A DNA stretch of 64,000 nt from Acidobacteriota bacterium. GTDB lineage: Bacteria; Acidobacteriota; Terriglobia; Bryobacterales; Bryobacteraceae. Below, piece after piece: positions 9,165 through 18,736 of the stretch. The position numbers and the translations under genes were made by a program. Where the stretch lies: positions 1 through 64,000 of the forward strand of contig JACQZR010000003.1 of NCBI GenBank assembly GCA_016213775.1, in the 5' to 3' direction. Below the pieces are notes generated by a model. The model searched no databases. It was not told the DNA's origin and worked only from the letters and a program-made list of their open reading frames with translations. Positions within the stretch are counted from its first letter, which is position 1; every line of letters begins with the position of its first letter.

Positions 9165-9911
9165 ATGAAAAAGTACTGTAGTGGCAATTGCGCTTCACCG
9201 CATCTAGAATGGGGTTTGGCACTTCCTGGTCCCTTTCCGCCCATATATCCGATTCTTGATACTGCCGCATTGGCGGCAAAGAAACTATCCACAATTGATG
9301 CGGCAACCATCCTCATTGATGCTGGTGTCCGGCTACTGCAGTTTCGCCACAAGGGGCTTTTCACCAAAGCGGACTTCTCCCTGCTGCAATCGTTAGCCGG
9401 CATCTGTAAGGAAGTTGATGCGACGTTGGTGATTAATGATCGCGCGGATATCGCGATGCTCCTCCAATGTGCCCTGCATATCGGCCAGAATGACCTTGCT
9501 CCCGCCGACGCAAGACGACTGCTCGGCGCGCGAGCTATCATCGGGCACTCCACACACAACGAAGAACAAATGAGAGTCGCGGAAGCCGAACCGGTGGACT
9601 ATCTCGCCATCGGGCCGGTGTTCGCTACACGATCCAAAGACAACCCCGATCCAGTGGTGGGTGCCGCGGGGCTGTCTTCGCTTCGCAAATTGACCAGGAA
9701 GCCGCTGGTTGCGATCGGGGGCATCACTTTGGAGAATGCGCCGGCGGTGTATGCCGCTGGAGTGGATTCGGTGGCTCTGATCAGCGCGCTGATTCCCGAT
9801 GATGGCGGCGTCAGAGAGATGAGAGCACGCGCCGGGGAATGGGTTGCACTGGGACAGGCCTTGGCCGGCCGCACCCCCGCCAATCAGTGGCCTCCGCGGG
9901 ATATGGTATAG
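9165..9911 (+). CDS. thiE: Thiamine-phosphate synthase
   Basis: A 248-residue (beta/alpha)8 enzyme that joins HMP-pyrophosphate and thiazole phosphate to make thiamine phosphate in the cytoplasm. Family segments appear in order: LLQFRHKG (the usual form is LQ.R.K), LVINDRADIA, HIGQNDL, IGHSTHNEEQ, YLAIGPVFATRSK (phosphate-binding GPVF.T.SK), PLVAIGGI and VDSVALISAL. It is slightly longer than typical (about 210-230 residues) because of an N-terminal extension of some 25 residues, so the true start may lie downstream. No TPP riboswitch was found in the 129-bp upstream gap, and no other thi genes are nearby. Confidence 0.9.
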   Translation: MKKYCSGNCASPHLEWGLALPGPFPPIYPILDTAALAAKKLSTIDAATILIDAGVRLLQFRHKGLFTKADFSLLQSLAGICKEVDATLVINDRADIAMLLQCALHIGQNDLAPADARRLLGARAIIGHSTHNEEQMRVAEAEPVDYLAIGPVFATRSKDNPDPVVGAAGLSSLRKLTRKPLVAIGGITLENAPAVYAAGVDSVALISALIPDDGGVREMRARAGEWVALGQALAGRTPANQWPPRDMV

Positions 9912-9973
9912 TTCACCTTTTACTTTGTGCAAGCCTGGGGTGTTTGCCACTGGGCGGAGAGGGTGCGTTCGAG

Positions 9974-11410
9974 ATGAACCTGTTCGCTGTAAAGCCGCTG
10001 AGCCGCATTATCGAAGAATCGGAGAGCGGGTCGCATACGCTGAGAAGGACGCTGGGTCCGGTGAACCTGGTTGCGCTGGGGATAGGTGCAATCATCGGCG
10101 CCGGCCTTTTTTCCCTCACCGGCATTGCGGCGGCGAACCACGCTGGACCAGGCGTGGTGATCTCGTTCCTCATCGCCGCCCTTGGCTGCGCCTTCGCGGG
10201 TCTGTGCTACAGCGAGTTCTCGACCATGATCCCGATCGCGGGCAGCGCGTACACTTACGCCTACGCAACGATGGGCGAGTTGCTCGCATGGATCATCGGA
10301 TGGGACCTGGTGCTGGAATACGCAGTCGGCGCGGCCACTGTGTCGGTGAGCTGGTCAGCGTATGTGGTTTCTCTGCTGAAGGACTTCGGCATCGTGTTGC
10401 CGGAGAGTCTCACGGCGTCGCCGTGGGCCCATCCGGCGGGGATTGTCAATCTGCCCGCCGTGTTTATCATCTGCATGATCTCGATTCTGCTGATGATCGG
10501 GATTCAGGAATCGGCGCGAGTGAACGGAATCATTGTCGTGGTAAAAGTGACCGTCGTGCTGATCTTCATCGCGATGGGCTGGGCCTACATCGACCCGAAG
10601 AACTACGAGCCGATGATTCCCGCGAACACGGGCGCGTTTGGCGATTTCGGATGGAGCGGCGTGGTAAGGGCGGCCGGAGTCATCTTCTTCGCCTACATCG
10701 GATTTGACGCGGTATCGACGGCGGCGCAGGAAGCCAGGAAGCCACAGCGGGACATGCCGATCGGAATCATCGGCTCATTGGTGATCTGCACGATTCTGTA
10801 CGTGCTGTTTGCGCATGTGCTGACGGGCATCGTCAATTACAAGGATTTCAAGGGCTCGGCTGCGCCGGTGGCACTCGCCGTAGACAGGACGCCGTATTTG
10901 TGGATGAACAAGGCGGTGAAGTTCGCCATTATCATGGGATACACGTCGGTAATCCTGGTGATGTTGCTGGGCCAATCACGCGTGTTCTTCTCGATGTCGA
11001 AGGACGGTTTGCTGCCGAAGGTCTTCTCCGATGTGCATCCCCGCTGGCTGACGCCGTATCGCTCCAACTTACTGTTCATGGTGTTCGTGAGCCTGTTCAG
11101 CGCGTTTGCGCCGATTGAAGTGGTGGGCGAGATGACGAGTATCGGAACGCTGTTCGCCTTCGTCCTGGTGTGCGCGGGCATTCTCATCATGCGCAAGACG
11201 AATCCGGATCATCCCCGGCCGTTCAAGACTCCGCTGGTTCCGATTGTGCCGATTCTGGGGATACTGGTGAACTTCGCGCTCATGTTCGGACTGGGCTGGA
11301 GCAACTGGCTGCGCTTGTTTGTGTGGCTGGCGCTAGGCTTGTGCATCTACTTTGGATACAGCCGCCATCATAGCCGGCTGGCGCTGGATACGATGGCGAA
11401 GAAGAAGTAG
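9974..11410 (+). CDS. APC-family amino acid permease (cationic amino acid transporter type)
   Basis: A 478-residue inner-membrane transporter with about 12 or more hydrophobic helices. The APC signature is in helix 1 (LVALGIGAIIGAGLFSLTG). Other family segments are GPGVVISFLIAALGCAFAGL, YSEFSTMIPIAGSAYTYAY, FFAYIGFDAVSTAAQEA and RVFFSMSKDGLLPKVF, which resemble the YfnA/CAT branch. The substrate cannot be fixed by eye. ATG 9974 follows a weak GAG element; open frame extends upstream but is not membrane-like. An extended -10 (TGGTATAGT) lies about 60 nt upstream, at the 3' end of thiE. The esterase gene begins 7 nt after the stop. Confidence 0.9.
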   Translation: MNLFAVKPLSRIIEESESGSHTLRRTLGPVNLVALGIGAIIGAGLFSLTGIAAANHAGPGVVISFLIAALGCAFAGLCYSEFSTMIPIAGSAYTYAYATMGELLAWIIGWDLVLEYAVGAATVSVSWSAYVVSLLKDFGIVLPESLTASPWAHPAGIVNLPAVFIICMISILLMIGIQESARVNGIIVVVKVTVVLIFIAMGWAYIDPKNYEPMIPANTGAFGDFGWSGVVRAAGVIFFAYIGFDAVSTAAQEARKPQRDMPIGIIGSLVICTILYVLFAHVLTGIVNYKDFKGSAAPVALAVDRTPYLWMNKAVKFAIIMGYTSVILVMLLGQSRVFFSMSKDGLLPKVFSDVHPRWLTPYRSNLLFMVFVSLFSAFAPIEVVGEMTSIGTLFAFVLVCAGILIMRKTNPDHPRPFKTPLVPIVPILGILVNFALMFGLGWSNWLRLFVWLALGLCIYFGYSRHHSRLALDTMAKKK

Positions 11411-11417
11411 TGGTCCA

Positions 11418-12641
11418 ATGAAACGAGTTTCTTGTTTGTTGTTGCTGGGTTTTGGTGCTTTCGCGCAGACGCCGTCCGCGGAGACGGCCGCGGCGGCGAT
11501 GAAGCAGGATGAGATTCAGAAGGGCACGGCCTTTTTCGCCAAGGGGCCGGATTTTATCTTCGTGGTGGACGCAGCATCTGAACCGAAGCTGATGATTAAC
11601 GACGAGCCCGGACCGCGCATGAAAAGGCTCGCCGGCGCCGCGAACCGTTGGTATGCAACCGCACAACTGAAGACCAGCCGCACACACAACTTTCAATACC
11701 TGGTCGACGGAAAGCCCTTCGGCGGGCGCACCGACGTGATGGCCTACAGCGAGTGGCATTATCTGAAGCCCGGCGTGCCGAAGGGAACCCTCAGCGAAAA
11801 GATGTCGCACACCAGCCGTGTCTATGAGGGTATGGTGGCCGATTACTGGATCTACGTTCCGGCGCAGTACAAGGCGGAAACGCCCGCCGCGGTGATGTTC
11901 TGGACCGACGGCGAAGTGCACATCAACCGCGATGCCGGTTCGCGCGCGCAGAATGTTTGGGACAATCTCACCGCGGAGAAGAAGATCCCGGTGATGATTC
12001 AGGTACTGGTTTCGCCGGGGCTCAGGGACGGACGCCGGTGGCGCAGCATCCAATACGATTCGGTGGATGACCGCTTCGCACGCTACGTTCTGGAAGAGAT
12101 CCTGCCCGAGGTGGCGAAGAAGTACAACCTGCGTACGGACGGCTACAGCCGCGCGATCGCCGGAGATTCGTCGGGTGCGATTTGCGCGTTGAACGCGGCG
12201 TGGTGGAGGACGCAGGACTTCTCGCGCGTGCTTCTGAGAATCGGGAGTTTCACAAGCATTCAATGGCCGCGCCGCGAGGGCGACGGTCTTTCCGCAAAAG
12301 ACGGGGGCCACATCTTCCCGTACCTGATTCGGAAATCAGCGAAGAAGAACATTCGCGTACACATGCAGGATGGCTTCGGCGATCTGGAGAACGAACACGG
12401 GTCCTGGCCGGCAACCAATCTGGCGCTGGTGAATTCGCTCAAGCTCAAGGGTTACGATTTCCGCATGACATGGGGTAACGGGACACATTCCCGCAGCGGC
12501 GGCAACGTGCAGTTGGGCGAGGAACTCATCTGGCTGTGGCGGGAATACAACCCGGCGAACACGAGCCAGGAGTTTGTCCAGGATCCGGCGGAGAAGGACA
12601 AGCCGTTCTTCCGCATCCGGTCGCTCAACCGGGTAGAGTAA
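11418..12641 (+). CDS. Secreted alpha/beta-hydrolase, esterase D / feruloyl-esterase-like
   Basis: A 407-residue exported hydrolase. The start at ATG 11418 gives a signal peptide (MKRVSCLLLLGFGAFAQ). The N-terminal 120 residues look like an immunoglobulin-like/CBM48-like module (YLVDGKPFGGRTDV). The catalytic part is of the Esterase family (PF00756), with DYWIYVPAQY, a nucleophile elbow G-D-S-S-G (in AIAGDSSGAIC), and candidate acid and His residues around GDLENEHGSW and GTHSRSGG. It probably cleaves esters of plant or microbial polysaccharide in the periplasm or outside the cell, but the substrate is inferred. It follows the permease closely and may be co-transcribed with it. Confidence 0.85.
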   Translation: MKRVSCLLLLGFGAFAQTPSAETAAAAMKQDEIQKGTAFFAKGPDFIFVVDAASEPKLMINDEPGPRMKRLAGAANRWYATAQLKTSRTHNFQYLVDGKPFGGRTDVMAYSEWHYLKPGVPKGTLSEKMSHTSRVYEGMVADYWIYVPAQYKAETPAAVMFWTDGEVHINRDAGSRAQNVWDNLTAEKKIPVMIQVLVSPGLRDGRRWRSIQYDSVDDRFARYVLEEILPEVAKKYNLRTDGYSRAIAGDSSGAICALNAAWWRTQDFSRVLLRIGSFTSIQWPRREGDGLSAKDGGHIFPYLIRKSAKKNIRVHMQDGFGDLENEHGSWPATNLALVNSLKLKGYDFRMTWGNGTHSRSGGNVQLGEELIWLWREYNPANTSQEFVQDPAEKDKPFFRIRSLNRVE

Positions 12642-12704
12642 GAATCTTCGGAAATAATCTGAGAAGAAATCGCCGCAGGGCCCACTATTTCATTACCGGG
12701 TTCT

Positions 12705-13337
12705 ATGGTCGACTACGCCACTATCATTGCCGATTACTCACCGCTCATCAGCGAAAGTCTGGCGGCACTCTGCCAAGGCTTCGCAGGTTGCCGGGTTTTG
12801 GGGCATTGCAGCCACGGAGAAGAAGCGTGGTCTCTGATCGAGAACTGCAAGCCGGATGTCGCCATTATTGACATGCAGTTGCCGGGGCTGCCAGCCCTGG
12901 AACTGCTGCGGCGGGTCCGAACGCGCGCTTTACGAACACACGTTGTGATGGCGGCGCAGCGTACAGACCAGCGGCAATTGCTCGAGACTATTCGGCTGGG
13001 GGCGCGAGCGTTCATCCTGAAATCGGACACCGCCCGCCAACTGGAAGACGGACTGCGGCAAGTGATGGAAGGCGCGGTCTACGTGTCGCCGATGGTGGAC
13101 TGCCGTGCGGATGCGAATGCCGACAACCCGCTGGCATCGCTCAGCACGCGTGAGCATCAGGTGTTCTGCATGCTGGCCGAAGGGGTGCGCGCCAGGGACA
13201 TTGCACAACAACTGGCGCTCAGTCCCAAAACCGTTGACACCTACCGGGCGAGTCTGATGCGGAAGTTGTCGCTGCAGGATACCACCGGGCTGGTAAAGTT
13301 CGCGATACAGCAACGGATCACGCGCGCCGGGGGGTGA
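12705..13337 (+). CDS. LuxR/NarL-family response regulator
   Basis: A 210-residue DNA-binding response regulator. The receiver (about 1-120) has acidic residues in IIADYSP, the phospho-acceptor Asp in AIIDMQLPG and the conserved Lys in FILKSD. The usual switch Thr/Ser is replaced by Ala (VVMAAQ). The C-terminal LuxR-type helix-turn-helix (about 145-205) contains LSTREHQVFCMLAEG and SPKTVDTYRASLMRKL. Its kinase is not adjacent; the hybrid kinase at 6840-9035 is the nearest candidate but is 3.7 kb away, and the pairing is only a guess. Confidence 0.93.
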   Translation: MVDYATIIADYSPLISESLAALCQGFAGCRVLGHCSHGEEAWSLIENCKPDVAIIDMQLPGLPALELLRRVRTRALRTHVVMAAQRTDQRQLLETIRLGARAFILKSDTARQLEDGLRQVMEGAVYVSPMVDCRADANADNPLASLSTREHQVFCMLAEGVRARDIAQQLALSPKTVDTYRASLMRKLSLQDTTGLVKFAIQQRITRAGG

Positions 13338-13386
13338 GCCGGCGCCAGTTTGCCTGAATCCGCTCGAAAGCCTGACAATAGACTCC

Positions 13387-13860
13387 ATGGGTCGATTCTA
13401 TTCGCGGGCGGAGCTTGTCTCGGCTCGTGCTACCTGGAGGCAGGAGGGACACCGTGTGGTGTTCACCAACGGATGCTACGACATCCTGCATCCTGGGCAT
13501 ATCCGTTTGCTGGAGCGATCGCGCGGCATGGGCGACGTGCTGATTCTCGCGTTGAACACCGACGCGAGTGTGCAGCGGTTGAAAGGGCCGTCGCGGCCGT
13601 TTCTGAATGAGACGCAGCGCGTTGCGATTGCGCTGTCTATTGAAGCCGTGGATGCGGTGATTCTGTTTGATGAAGACACGCCGCGGGAGTTGATCGCGGA
13701 AGTGCTGCCCGATGTGTTGATCAAGGGTGCGGACTGGTCGCATTTCATAGCCGGGCGCGAGGAGGTGGAGTCCGCGGGAGGCGTTGTGATGGCGCTAGCG
13801 CTGGAGCCTGGTTATTCCACCACGAGTATTGTGGACGAAGTCGTGCGACGACAGCAGTGA
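13387..13860 (+). CDS. rfaE2: D-glycero-beta-D-manno-heptose 1-phosphate adenylyltransferase
   Basis: A 157-residue nucleotidyltransferase corresponding to domain II of HldE/RfaE. It forms ADP-heptose for the lipopolysaccharide inner core. Motifs are FTNGCYDILHPGHIRLLE (the nucleotide-binding HxGH, here HPGH), ALNTDASVQRLKG, RPFLNETQR, LIKGADW and the terminal LEPGYSTTSIV. Without the kinase domain it is the stand-alone form. Its stop overlaps the GTG start of mfd (GTGA). A -10-like sequence lies only a few bases upstream of the ATG, and no Shine-Dalgarno sequence is seen. Confidence 0.9.
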   Translation: MGRFYSRAELVSARATWRQEGHRVVFTNGCYDILHPGHIRLLERSRGMGDVLILALNTDASVQRLKGPSRPFLNETQRVAIALSIEAVDAVILFDEDTPRELIAEVLPDVLIKGADWSHFIAGREEVESAGGVVMALALEPGYSTTSIVDEVVRRQQ

Positions 13861-16800
13861 CACATCCGGCCATACGCGAACTCTTTCACGGGCTTGGCCG
13901 GCACCCGGCATTCACGCAACTGGTGCAGGCGTTGCGCGCTCCGGCGGCTGTGTCGGGCATCAGCGGGCTGACGCGAACAGCGAAGGCGATCTACCTTGCC
14001 CTGCTGCATGAGGCTACGGGCCGTCCACTGCTGGTGATCAGCGACACGAGCAAGAACGCCGAGGCGCTGGCGGAGGTAGTGCGCACGTTTTTCCGGCTGC
14101 TGATTTCCGGCGGCGGCCATACGCAACTGCTGCCGTCGTTTGATACGCTGCCGGGGCAGAAGCTGTCGCCGCACAACGAAATCAGCGAGCGGCGCGCGAC
14201 TGCGCTGTGGCGCATGGCAACGGGAAGAGCGGCGATCACGATTGCACCGGTGTCGAGCGCGTTATGGCGCACGGAGCCATCGGACTTCTACCGTCAGCTC
14301 ACCTTGACGCTGCGCGCCAATGACGAGATCGCAATCGAGGATCTAACCGAGTACCTGCAATCGGTCGGGTATGAAAGACGCGAGCCCGTGGAGATGACGG
14401 GCGACTTCTCGCAGCGCGGCGGCATTGTCGACCTTTTTCCGCCGGAGACGCCAAAGCCGGTTCGCATCGAGTTCTTCGGAGATCTGGTGGAGAGCTTGCG
14501 GCGGTTCGATGTGGAAACGCAACGGTCCGTCTTGAAGATTGTCGATTGCCAGATTCTGCCACTAACGGAATTGCCCCGCACCAAGGACATGATGCGCGAG
14601 CTTGGCGACTTTGGATTGGAGGGGGGATGGGAGTTTCATGCGGCCAAAGTGCGGCCGCGCGAAACGCTGCTGTATTCTTTGCTGGATGCGCCAATCGTGG
14701 TGTGGGACGAACCGGAGCAGTTGGATGCCTCAGCAGAGCGGTTCGCCAAGCGGCTGGACCTGCATGCAAGTGAGACGCTGCCGCCGGAGTTGAATTACTT
14801 CTCCTATGGCGAGTTACGGGCGCGGGTGGAAGGTCAGACGCAGGTGATGCTGCGCGAGTTGGCGTTGGAGACCGATGCGGCGGTGGGGGGACACGTGTCG
14901 TCGCGCCCCGTAATGGCGTTTCGTGGCAACTGGCGCGTGGCGGTGGCGGAGTGCCGCACCCTTGTGGAACATGGCAATCGCGTCGTGTTCTTTGCGCCGA
15001 CAGCCGGCGAGGTGGAACGGCTGGCCGACATCTTGCGCGAGTACTCGATACCGTTCCAACTGGAGATCGACCCGGGCGAAGGTACGCCGGAATACCTCGT
15101 GGAACGGGCGTATGTGGCGGGACCTGGCGTCAGTACGTTCGTCGTGAAGGGCAACGTGCCGCGCGGGGTGGTATTCGCCGACGCCGAGATTGCCGTCATC
15201 GGCAGCGACGATCTGTTTGAGACGTCCGATGCCGCGGCCAGGCCCGGCCCGATTGCGCAGGTGAGCGGAGCGTTCCGGTTCGACATGGCGGACTTGAAGG
15301 AAGGCGACTTCGTCGTGCACGCGGTGCATGGCGTGGGCAAGTTCCTGGGCGTGCGCGAACTGGGCCAGGGGGATCAGCGCGGCGACTTCATGTTGATCGA
15401 GTATGCGGGCGAGGCCAAACTGTATGTGCCGCTCACGCGTCTGGATCTGATCGACAAGCATCGCGGCGGCGGCGAGGGGAATGCGCCATCGCTCGATCGT
15501 ATGGGCGGGGCGACCTGGGCCAAGACCAAGTCGCGAGTGAAGGCGAAGATGCTCGACATGGCGGACGAGCTGTTGAAGCTCTACGCCGAGCGCAAGATGA
15601 GCGACGGATTCCCATTCTCGACTGACAGCAACTGGCAGCGCGAGTTTGAAGAGGCCTTTGAATACTCGCCCACACGTGATCAGGTGACAGCCGTGGCCGA
15701 GATCAAGCAGGATATGGAGAGCGAACACTCCATGGACCGGCTGCTGTGCGGAGACGTCGGTTTCGGGAAGACAGAAGTGGCCATGCGCGCGTCGTTCAAG
15801 GCGCTGGGCGATGGCAAGCAGGTGGCGTTCCTGGCACCGACAACGGTGTTGAGCTTTCAGCATTTCGAGACGCTGAAGCGGCGCTTTGCGGCGTTTCCGG
15901 TACGCATCGAAATGGCCAGCCGGTTTGTGGATGCCAGGCAGTTGAAGGCCACGCTGTCCGATGTGGCGCTGGGCAAGGTAGACATTCTCGTCGGCACGCA
16001 TCGCATCCTCTCCAAGGATGTGGAGTTCCGCGATCTGGGGTTGCTGGTGATCGACGAGGAGCAGCGGTTCGGGGTGCGTCACAAGGAACGGCTGAAGCAG
16101 TTGAAGAAGAACGTCGATGTGCTCACCATGTCCGCGACGCCGATTCCGCGCACGCTGCACATGTCGCTGGTGGGCTTGCGGGACATGTCGGTGATCGAAA
16201 CGCCGCCGAAGGATCGTCTGGCCATCCACACCGTTGTCGCGCACTTCAACGGCGATCTGATCAAGACGGCAATAGAAACGGAGTTGGGGCGCGGAGGCCA
16301 GGTCTACTACATTCACAACCGCGTGGACAGCATCTTCACACGCGCTTCGTGGCTGCAGGAGTTGGTGCCGGGTGCGCGCATCGGGGTGGGGCACGGGCAG
16401 ATGGGCGAGGACGAGCTCGAGAAGGTGCTGCTCGGTTTCATGCGGCGCGAGCATGACGTGTTCGTGTGCACGACGATCGCCGAGAACGGGCTCGACATTC
16501 CGCTGGCCAACACCATCATCATAGAGAACGCGGAACGGCACGGACTGAGTGAACTGTATCAGCTTCGCGGGCGTGTGGGCCGCAGCAACCGGCGGGCGTA
16601 TGCGTACCTGCTGGTACCCGGCGATCAGACTTTGAGCGAAATTGCGCGTAAGAGGCTCGCGGCTTTGCGAGAGTTCAGCGACCTGGGAGCGGGGTTCAAG
16701 ATTGCCGCGCTCGATCTGGAATTGCGCGGCGCGGGGAATTTGTTGGGCGGCGAGCAGCACGGCCACATTGAAGCGGTCGGCTACGACACGTACGTGCGCC

Positions 16801-17285
16801 TGCTGGATGAGACGGTGCGGGAGTTAAAGGGTGAGCAGTTGCCGCTCGAGATACGATCGACGATCAGTCTTGGTCTCGATATCCGCATCCCGGCCTCCTA
16901 CATTGGCGACGAGCATCAACGGCTACGTGCGTACAAACGGATCGCCGACGCGGGCGATGCGGAGAAGGCCGGGCAGATTCTGGCGGAGTTGCAGGATCGC
17001 TACGGGCCTTCGCCGGATGTGGTGCGCCACCTGGTGACATTCTCGGTGCTCAAGAGCGCCGCCGAGCAATTGGGCGTCGAGACCGTGGAACGGCGCAGCG
17101 GAATGCTGAACCTGAAGTTTCATCCGGAGGCGCGGGTGCAGCCGGAACGGTTGATGGAGTTAGTGGCATCGACGCCCGGAGCGCAGTTTACGCCTGCTGG
17201 CGTCTTGCGAATTCCGTTGCCGCCAGGGGATGAACCGGGCCGGGTGTTGGAGTTTCTCGGCGATTGCTTCGAGCGTTTGCGGTAG
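13857..17285 (+). CDS. mfd: Transcription-repair coupling factor Mfd
   Basis: A 1142-residue full-length Mfd, an ATP-dependent translocase that removes stalled RNA polymerase and recruits UvrA. The N-terminal UvrB-like region contains LPSFDTLPGQKLSPHNEI and GDFSQRGGIVDLFPP. The RNA-polymerase-interacting domain begins around GDFVVHAVHGVGKF (about residue 483). The RecG-like motor has Walker A GDVGFGKTEVAMRASF (about 631), the DEEQ box in VIDEEQRFGVRHKE (about 733), SATPIPRTLHMSL and RVGRSNRRAYAYLL. The C-terminal TRCF domain is present. The GTG start at 13857 overlaps the rfaE2 stop. No defect is seen in any motif. Confidence 0.97.
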   Translation: MTHPAIRELFHGLGRHPAFTQLVQALRAPAAVSGISGLTRTAKAIYLALLHEATGRPLLVISDTSKNAEALAEVVRTFFRLLISGGGHTQLLPSFDTLPGQKLSPHNEISERRATALWRMATGRAAITIAPVSSALWRTEPSDFYRQLTLTLRANDEIAIEDLTEYLQSVGYERREPVEMTGDFSQRGGIVDLFPPETPKPVRIEFFGDLVESLRRFDVETQRSVLKIVDCQILPLTELPRTKDMMRELGDFGLEGGWEFHAAKVRPRETLLYSLLDAPIVVWDEPEQLDASAERFAKRLDLHASETLPPELNYFSYGELRARVEGQTQVMLRELALETDAAVGGHVSSRPVMAFRGNWRVAVAECRTLVEHGNRVVFFAPTAGEVERLADILREYSIPFQLEIDPGEGTPEYLVERAYVAGPGVSTFVVKGNVPRGVVFADAEIAVIGSDDLFETSDAAARPGPIAQVSGAFRFDMADLKEGDFVVHAVHGVGKFLGVRELGQGDQRGDFMLIEYAGEAKLYVPLTRLDLIDKHRGGGEGNAPSLDRMGGATWAKTKSRVKAKMLDMADELLKLYAERKMSDGFPFSTDSNWQREFEEAFEYSPTRDQVTAVAEIKQDMESEHSMDRLLCGDVGFGKTEVAMRASFKALGDGKQVAFLAPTTVLSFQHFETLKRRFAAFPVRIEMASRFVDARQLKATLSDVALGKVDILVGTHRILSKDVEFRDLGLLVIDEEQRFGVRHKERLKQLKKNVDVLTMSATPIPRTLHMSLVGLRDMSVIETPPKDRLAIHTVVAHFNGDLIKTAIETELGRGGQVYYIHNRVDSIFTRASWLQELVPGARIGVGHGQMGEDELEKVLLGFMRREHDVFVCTTIAENGLDIPLANTIIIENAERHGLSELYQLRGRVGRSNRRAYAYLLVPGDQTLSEIARKRLAALREFSDLGAGFKIAALDLELRGAGNLLGGEQHGHIEAVGYDTYVRLLDETVRELKGEQLPLEIRSTISLGLDIRIPASYIGDEHQRLRAYKRIADAGDAEKAGQILAELQDRYGPSPDVVRHLVTFSVLKSAAEQLGVETVERRSGMLNLKFHPEARVQPERLMELVASTPGAQFTPAGVLRIPLPPGDEPGRVLEFLGDCFERLR

Positions 17286-17304
17286 TGAGCCTTGGGAACA
17301 GCTA

Positions 17305-18678
17305 TCAGTGCCCCGCCGGAGGAAGTTCAGCCGGCTCTGCCGGCGGAGGCGGCGCAAGGGTGACAATTTTCACCCTGGTGACGCGGTTGCGCTCCATCTC
17401 GATCACCTCATAGGTGCGACCATCTTCGAGCACTTTGTCGCCAGTGCGCGGAATGCGGCCGAGGCGGAACATGAGAAACCCGGCAAGCGTTTCGTAGCCG
17501 GCTTCCGATGGCAATTGGATTCCGTGCTGCAGTTCGAGATCGCGGATGGGCGTTGTGCCCTCCACGGTCATCTCGGCAGCGGAGGAATGGACCTGCGGAC
17601 GGCGCGCGTCGTGCTCGTCCTCAATCTCGCCGAAGATCTGTTCGACGACATCTTCCAGGGTAACCAGTCCGACGATGGTTCCGAACTCGTCCACCACCAT
17701 CGAAAGGTGCGAATGACCTGCGCGGAACTCATCGAGCAACTGGATCACGGGTTTGGATTCCGGAACTACCGGCAGAGTACGCACCAGGCGGCGAAGGTCG
17801 AAGGGACGAAGCGGACTGCGACGTTCGCTTGCCAGAGTACGCTCCTCCCAAACACGCAGCAGATCCTTAACGTGTACGTAGCCGATGAGGTTCTCCGGGC
17901 GGTTCTGATAGATGGGAATGCGCGTGTGCAGATGCTCGTTGGCGATGCGCAGCAGTTGATCGAGTGAGGCATCCACTGGTGCCGAAACGATCTGATTGCG
18001 AGGAACCATTATCTCGCGAGTGAGGTATTCCTGTAGCTCGATGAGCCGCTGCATGGCTTTCTCGGCGAATCCCTCCAGGATGCCGTCGCGCCGGCTATTG
18101 CCGAGTATCATCTTCAGCTCTTCCACCGAGTGGCTGCCGGGCTGTCCGCCATGCACGCCAATCAGCCGCGACAGGAACGCCGCGGACTTTTCCAGGGCGT
18201 AGACAAAGGGGCCCACAATGCGCGCGAACACGAGCAGAATCGGGGAAACGATGATGGCGAGCCGATCGCGCTTTTCGATGCCGACGTTCTTGGGAACCAC
18301 TTCGCCGAGCACCACGTGGATGTACGTCAGCAGGAGGTAGGACATGGCGACGCTCACGATGGTGAGCGCAGTTTTCATCAGCGGAGTAACAGCGTTGGCG
18401 GTGAAGAAGCGGACGAACATCTCCTCGACCGGCTTCTCACCGAAGACTCCCAGGGCAAGGCTGCAGATGGTCACACCCACCTGGACAACGCTGAGTAGCC
18501 GTTCGGAATTGCCCAACAGATTGAGCGCCGCATGAGCTCCGACATGTCCTTCGGCCGCCAGCTCGCGCAGGCGTGACGGACGGCAGGAAACCAGCGCCAC
18601 CTCAGCAGCCGCGAAGAAGGCGTTCATGCCCACGATGACGGCGATGAGCAGCAGGTTATAACCGAATCCTTCTTGCAT
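17305..18678 (-). CDS. CNNM/CBS/CorC_HlyC-domain membrane protein (HlyC/CorC family)
   Basis: A 457-residue integral membrane protein. The CNNM/DUF21 transmembrane domain (about 1-200) has FFAAAEVALVSCRPSRL, VQVGVTICSLALGVFGE and VLGEVVPKNVGIE. Two CBS repeats follow (about 215-335, with EIMVPRNQIVSAP and LIGYVHVKDLL), then the CorC_HlyC transporter-associated domain (about 350-440). The family is linked to magnesium or cobalt efflux and resistance; the ion is not deducible here. The gene converges on mfd with a 19-bp gap. Confidence 0.92.
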   Translation of the reverse strand: MQEGFGYNLLLIAVIVGMNAFFAAAEVALVSCRPSRLRELAAEGHVGAHAALNLLGNSERLLSVVQVGVTICSLALGVFGEKPVEEMFVRFFTANAVTPLMKTALTIVSVAMSYLLLTYIHVVLGEVVPKNVGIEKRDRLAIIVSPILLVFARIVGPFVYALEKSAAFLSRLIGVHGGQPGSHSVEELKMILGNSRRDGILEGFAEKAMQRLIELQEYLTREIMVPRNQIVSAPVDASLDQLLRIANEHLHTRIPIYQNRPENLIGYVHVKDLLRVWEERTLASERRSPLRPFDLRRLVRTLPVVPESKPVIQLLDEFRAGHSHLSMVVDEFGTIVGLVTLEDVVEQIFGEIEDEHDARRPQVHSSAAEMTVEGTTPIRDLELQHGIQLPSEAGYETLAGFLMFRLGRIPRTGDKVLEDGRTYEVIEMERNRVTRVKIVTLAPPPPAEPAELPPAGH

Positions 18679-18719
18679 TTGTTACTGGCCTATTTTCTCA
18701 TGGCGCGGTGAAGCACTAT

Positions 18720-18728
18720 TGGTAAAAT
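18720..18728 (+). promoter_or_regulatory. Extended -10 element of the penicillin-acylase-family gene
   Basis: TGGTAAAAT matches the extended -10 form. It ends 8 nt before GTG 18737, the same spacing as at the PSD1 gene, and supports that start over the TTG at 18719, which lies inside the element. Confidence 0.45.
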
Positions 18729-18736
18729 CGACGCAA

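Noticed and set aside
14889-14900. ACACGTGT core like the inositol operator, inside mfd
   Set aside because: The flanking TG and CA bases of the 14-bp site are missing and it lies in a coding region.
14814-16766. A 650-codon open frame antisense to mfd
   Set aside because: It is a shadow of mfd caused by high GC content: no start signal, Arg/His-rich composition and no domain.
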